From assembly GCA_022577435.1 (NCBI GenBank), contig JAKOON010000018.1, forward strand, positions 2,718,282 to 2,782,281: 64,000 bases of DNA, in the 5' to 3' direction. The notes beneath the pieces were generated by a model that was given only the letters and a program-made list of their open reading frames with translations, was not told the origin of the DNA and made no database searches. The number at the start of each line of letters is the position of its first letter. Position 1 is the stretch's first letter. Of this stretch, positions 63,035 through 64,000 are shown piece by piece. The position numbers and the translations under genes were made by a program. Origin of the DNA: Embiotoca jacksoni. Its lineage: Eukaryota; Chordata; Actinopteri; Embiotocidae.

Positions 63035-63715
63035 GAACCAGTTGCTTCACCGTGGAAATTTATGTCTCTTCATTCAGTACCAATGGGATTTTTTCAGATT
63101 TTCTTGATGCTGAAATTCAGGCAATTATTTCTCTGAAATGGTTGAAGTTGTGTCAATCACTGGTTATCCATCACATACAAGGCAGACGCGAGCCTGATTG
63201 AGCATATGGTACACTATTTGACCATTAGCACCATGTATTTACTTATATCAGAGGTTTACCACCCTCAGTGTTTAATCCTTCTCAATCGTCATCTGAAGCA
63301 ACGTCAGTTATTGATGACGGCTGCACAGTTGGATCAGCTGCCTTAACCTCTCTGTAGCAGATTACTGTCTTTGAGTCATAATGTGACCTACCGCCCATTG
63401 GGCAACAATAAAACATAACTCTGTGCCTGTTGTTCCAACTGACGGTTGAGCAGTTTCCTGGAGATTCTGAATGAATTTACACAAAGATCAATCAAACCAT
63501 AATTCAGTTGGTAAATAAATTTCACTTCGCTTCAGGTGTGAGCCATTCATCAACATACTTCCAATTTGAGTGCATTAAATTACTATTGACTTTAACTGAT
63601 ACAGCTATTTTTTGTAGGTTCAATAATAAAAAAAAAATACAAAGACAAATCACTGCGCAAATAGAAATATATTGAGACTATTTGTGTAAGCTATATTTTT
63701 GATAAATTATACCTT

Positions 63716-63855
63716 TACAGTGCATCTGGAAAGTATTCACAGCGCTTCACTTTTTACATGTTTTGTTGTTACAGCCTTATTCCAAAATTGATTAAATTAT
63801 TTTTTTCCTCAAAATTCTACACACAATACCCAAATTAACAAATCATCTATTAAAC

Positions 63856-63893
<38 letters not shown>

Positions 63894-64000
63894 TAACACA
63901 AGTATTCACAGTCTTTGCTCAATACTTTGTTGAAGCACCTTTGGCAGCAATTACAGCCTCAAGTCTTTTTGAGTATGATGCTATAAGCTTGGCACCTATT
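63716..64000 (-). mobile_element. Tc1-like transposon end with transposase C-terminus, cut by window end
   Basis: TACAGTGCATCTGGAAAGTA followed by TTCACAGCGCTTCAC is a frequent fish Tc1-like terminal sequence beginning with the TA target. On the minus strand the last codons of a transposase are visible from 64000 to a TGA at 63919-63921: KLIASYSKRLEAVIAAKGAS then TKY. These match the usual end of Tc1 transposases (SY.RRLEAVIAAKGG.TKY). An A-run followed by an AT microsatellite (63856-63894) lies in the region after the stop. The rest of the element lies beyond the window. Confidence 0.78.
63871..63894. repeat. (AT)n microsatellite after an A run
   Basis: About 17 A followed by 12 AT units, inside the Tc1-like element. 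Confidence 0.95.

Overview
This window looks like teleost fish nuclear DNA. It is gene-poor and AT-rich, with long CA/GT microsatellites, tRNA-derived SINEs of fish type, a LINE 3' tail ending in the hairpin CCCCTCGGGG, and decayed hAT, PIF/Harbinger and Tc1-like transposons. The only protein-coding gene I can support is split by vertebrate-type introns. Most short open frames here are chance or transposon debris.

The gene is the 3' half of a VSTM2A-like gene on the plus strand (V-set and transmembrane domain containing 2A, a secreted or surface immunoglobulin-fold protein). Three coding exons can be placed from splice sites and matching phases: a 51-base exon (31973-32023), the main exon with the C-terminal half of the V-set domain (33397-33733), and a 77-base terminal exon (49278-49354) that adds a short hydrophobic tail and a stop. 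The intron between the last two is 15.5 kb. The signal-peptide exon and the first half of the V domain were not found, so they probably lie upstream of base 1. In that case much or all of 1-31972 is intron. The 3' UTR carries a strong polypyrimidine C-rich tract and may run to an AATAAA at 52469.

The rest is noncoding DNA plus repeats. 7547-10686 is a hAT transposon coded on the minus strand (GTF2IRD2-related transposase, disrupted), with a 5'-truncated LINE nested inside it at about 9175-10034 and another LINE tail abutting its right end. Three tandem arrays inside this complex (12, 20 and 19 bp units) look like expansions of transposon coding sequence. Other elements are: a non-autonomous DNA element at 28382-28978, a decayed LINE reverse-transcriptase piece near 36080-36420, a Tc1-like transposase remnant near 44930-45290, a Harbinger element at 56035-57450 with a SINE inside it, a non-autonomous hAT element at 58092-59040, a possible solo LTR near 60000-60310, a SINE at about 62840-63034 on the minus strand, and a Tc1-like element cut off by the end of the window.

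I saw no operon, CRISPR array, rRNA or functional tRNA gene, and no convincing new multi-gene system. The points most worth checking are the alternative hydrophobic C-terminus of the VSTM2A-like gene and the origin of the transposon-coding minisatellites.
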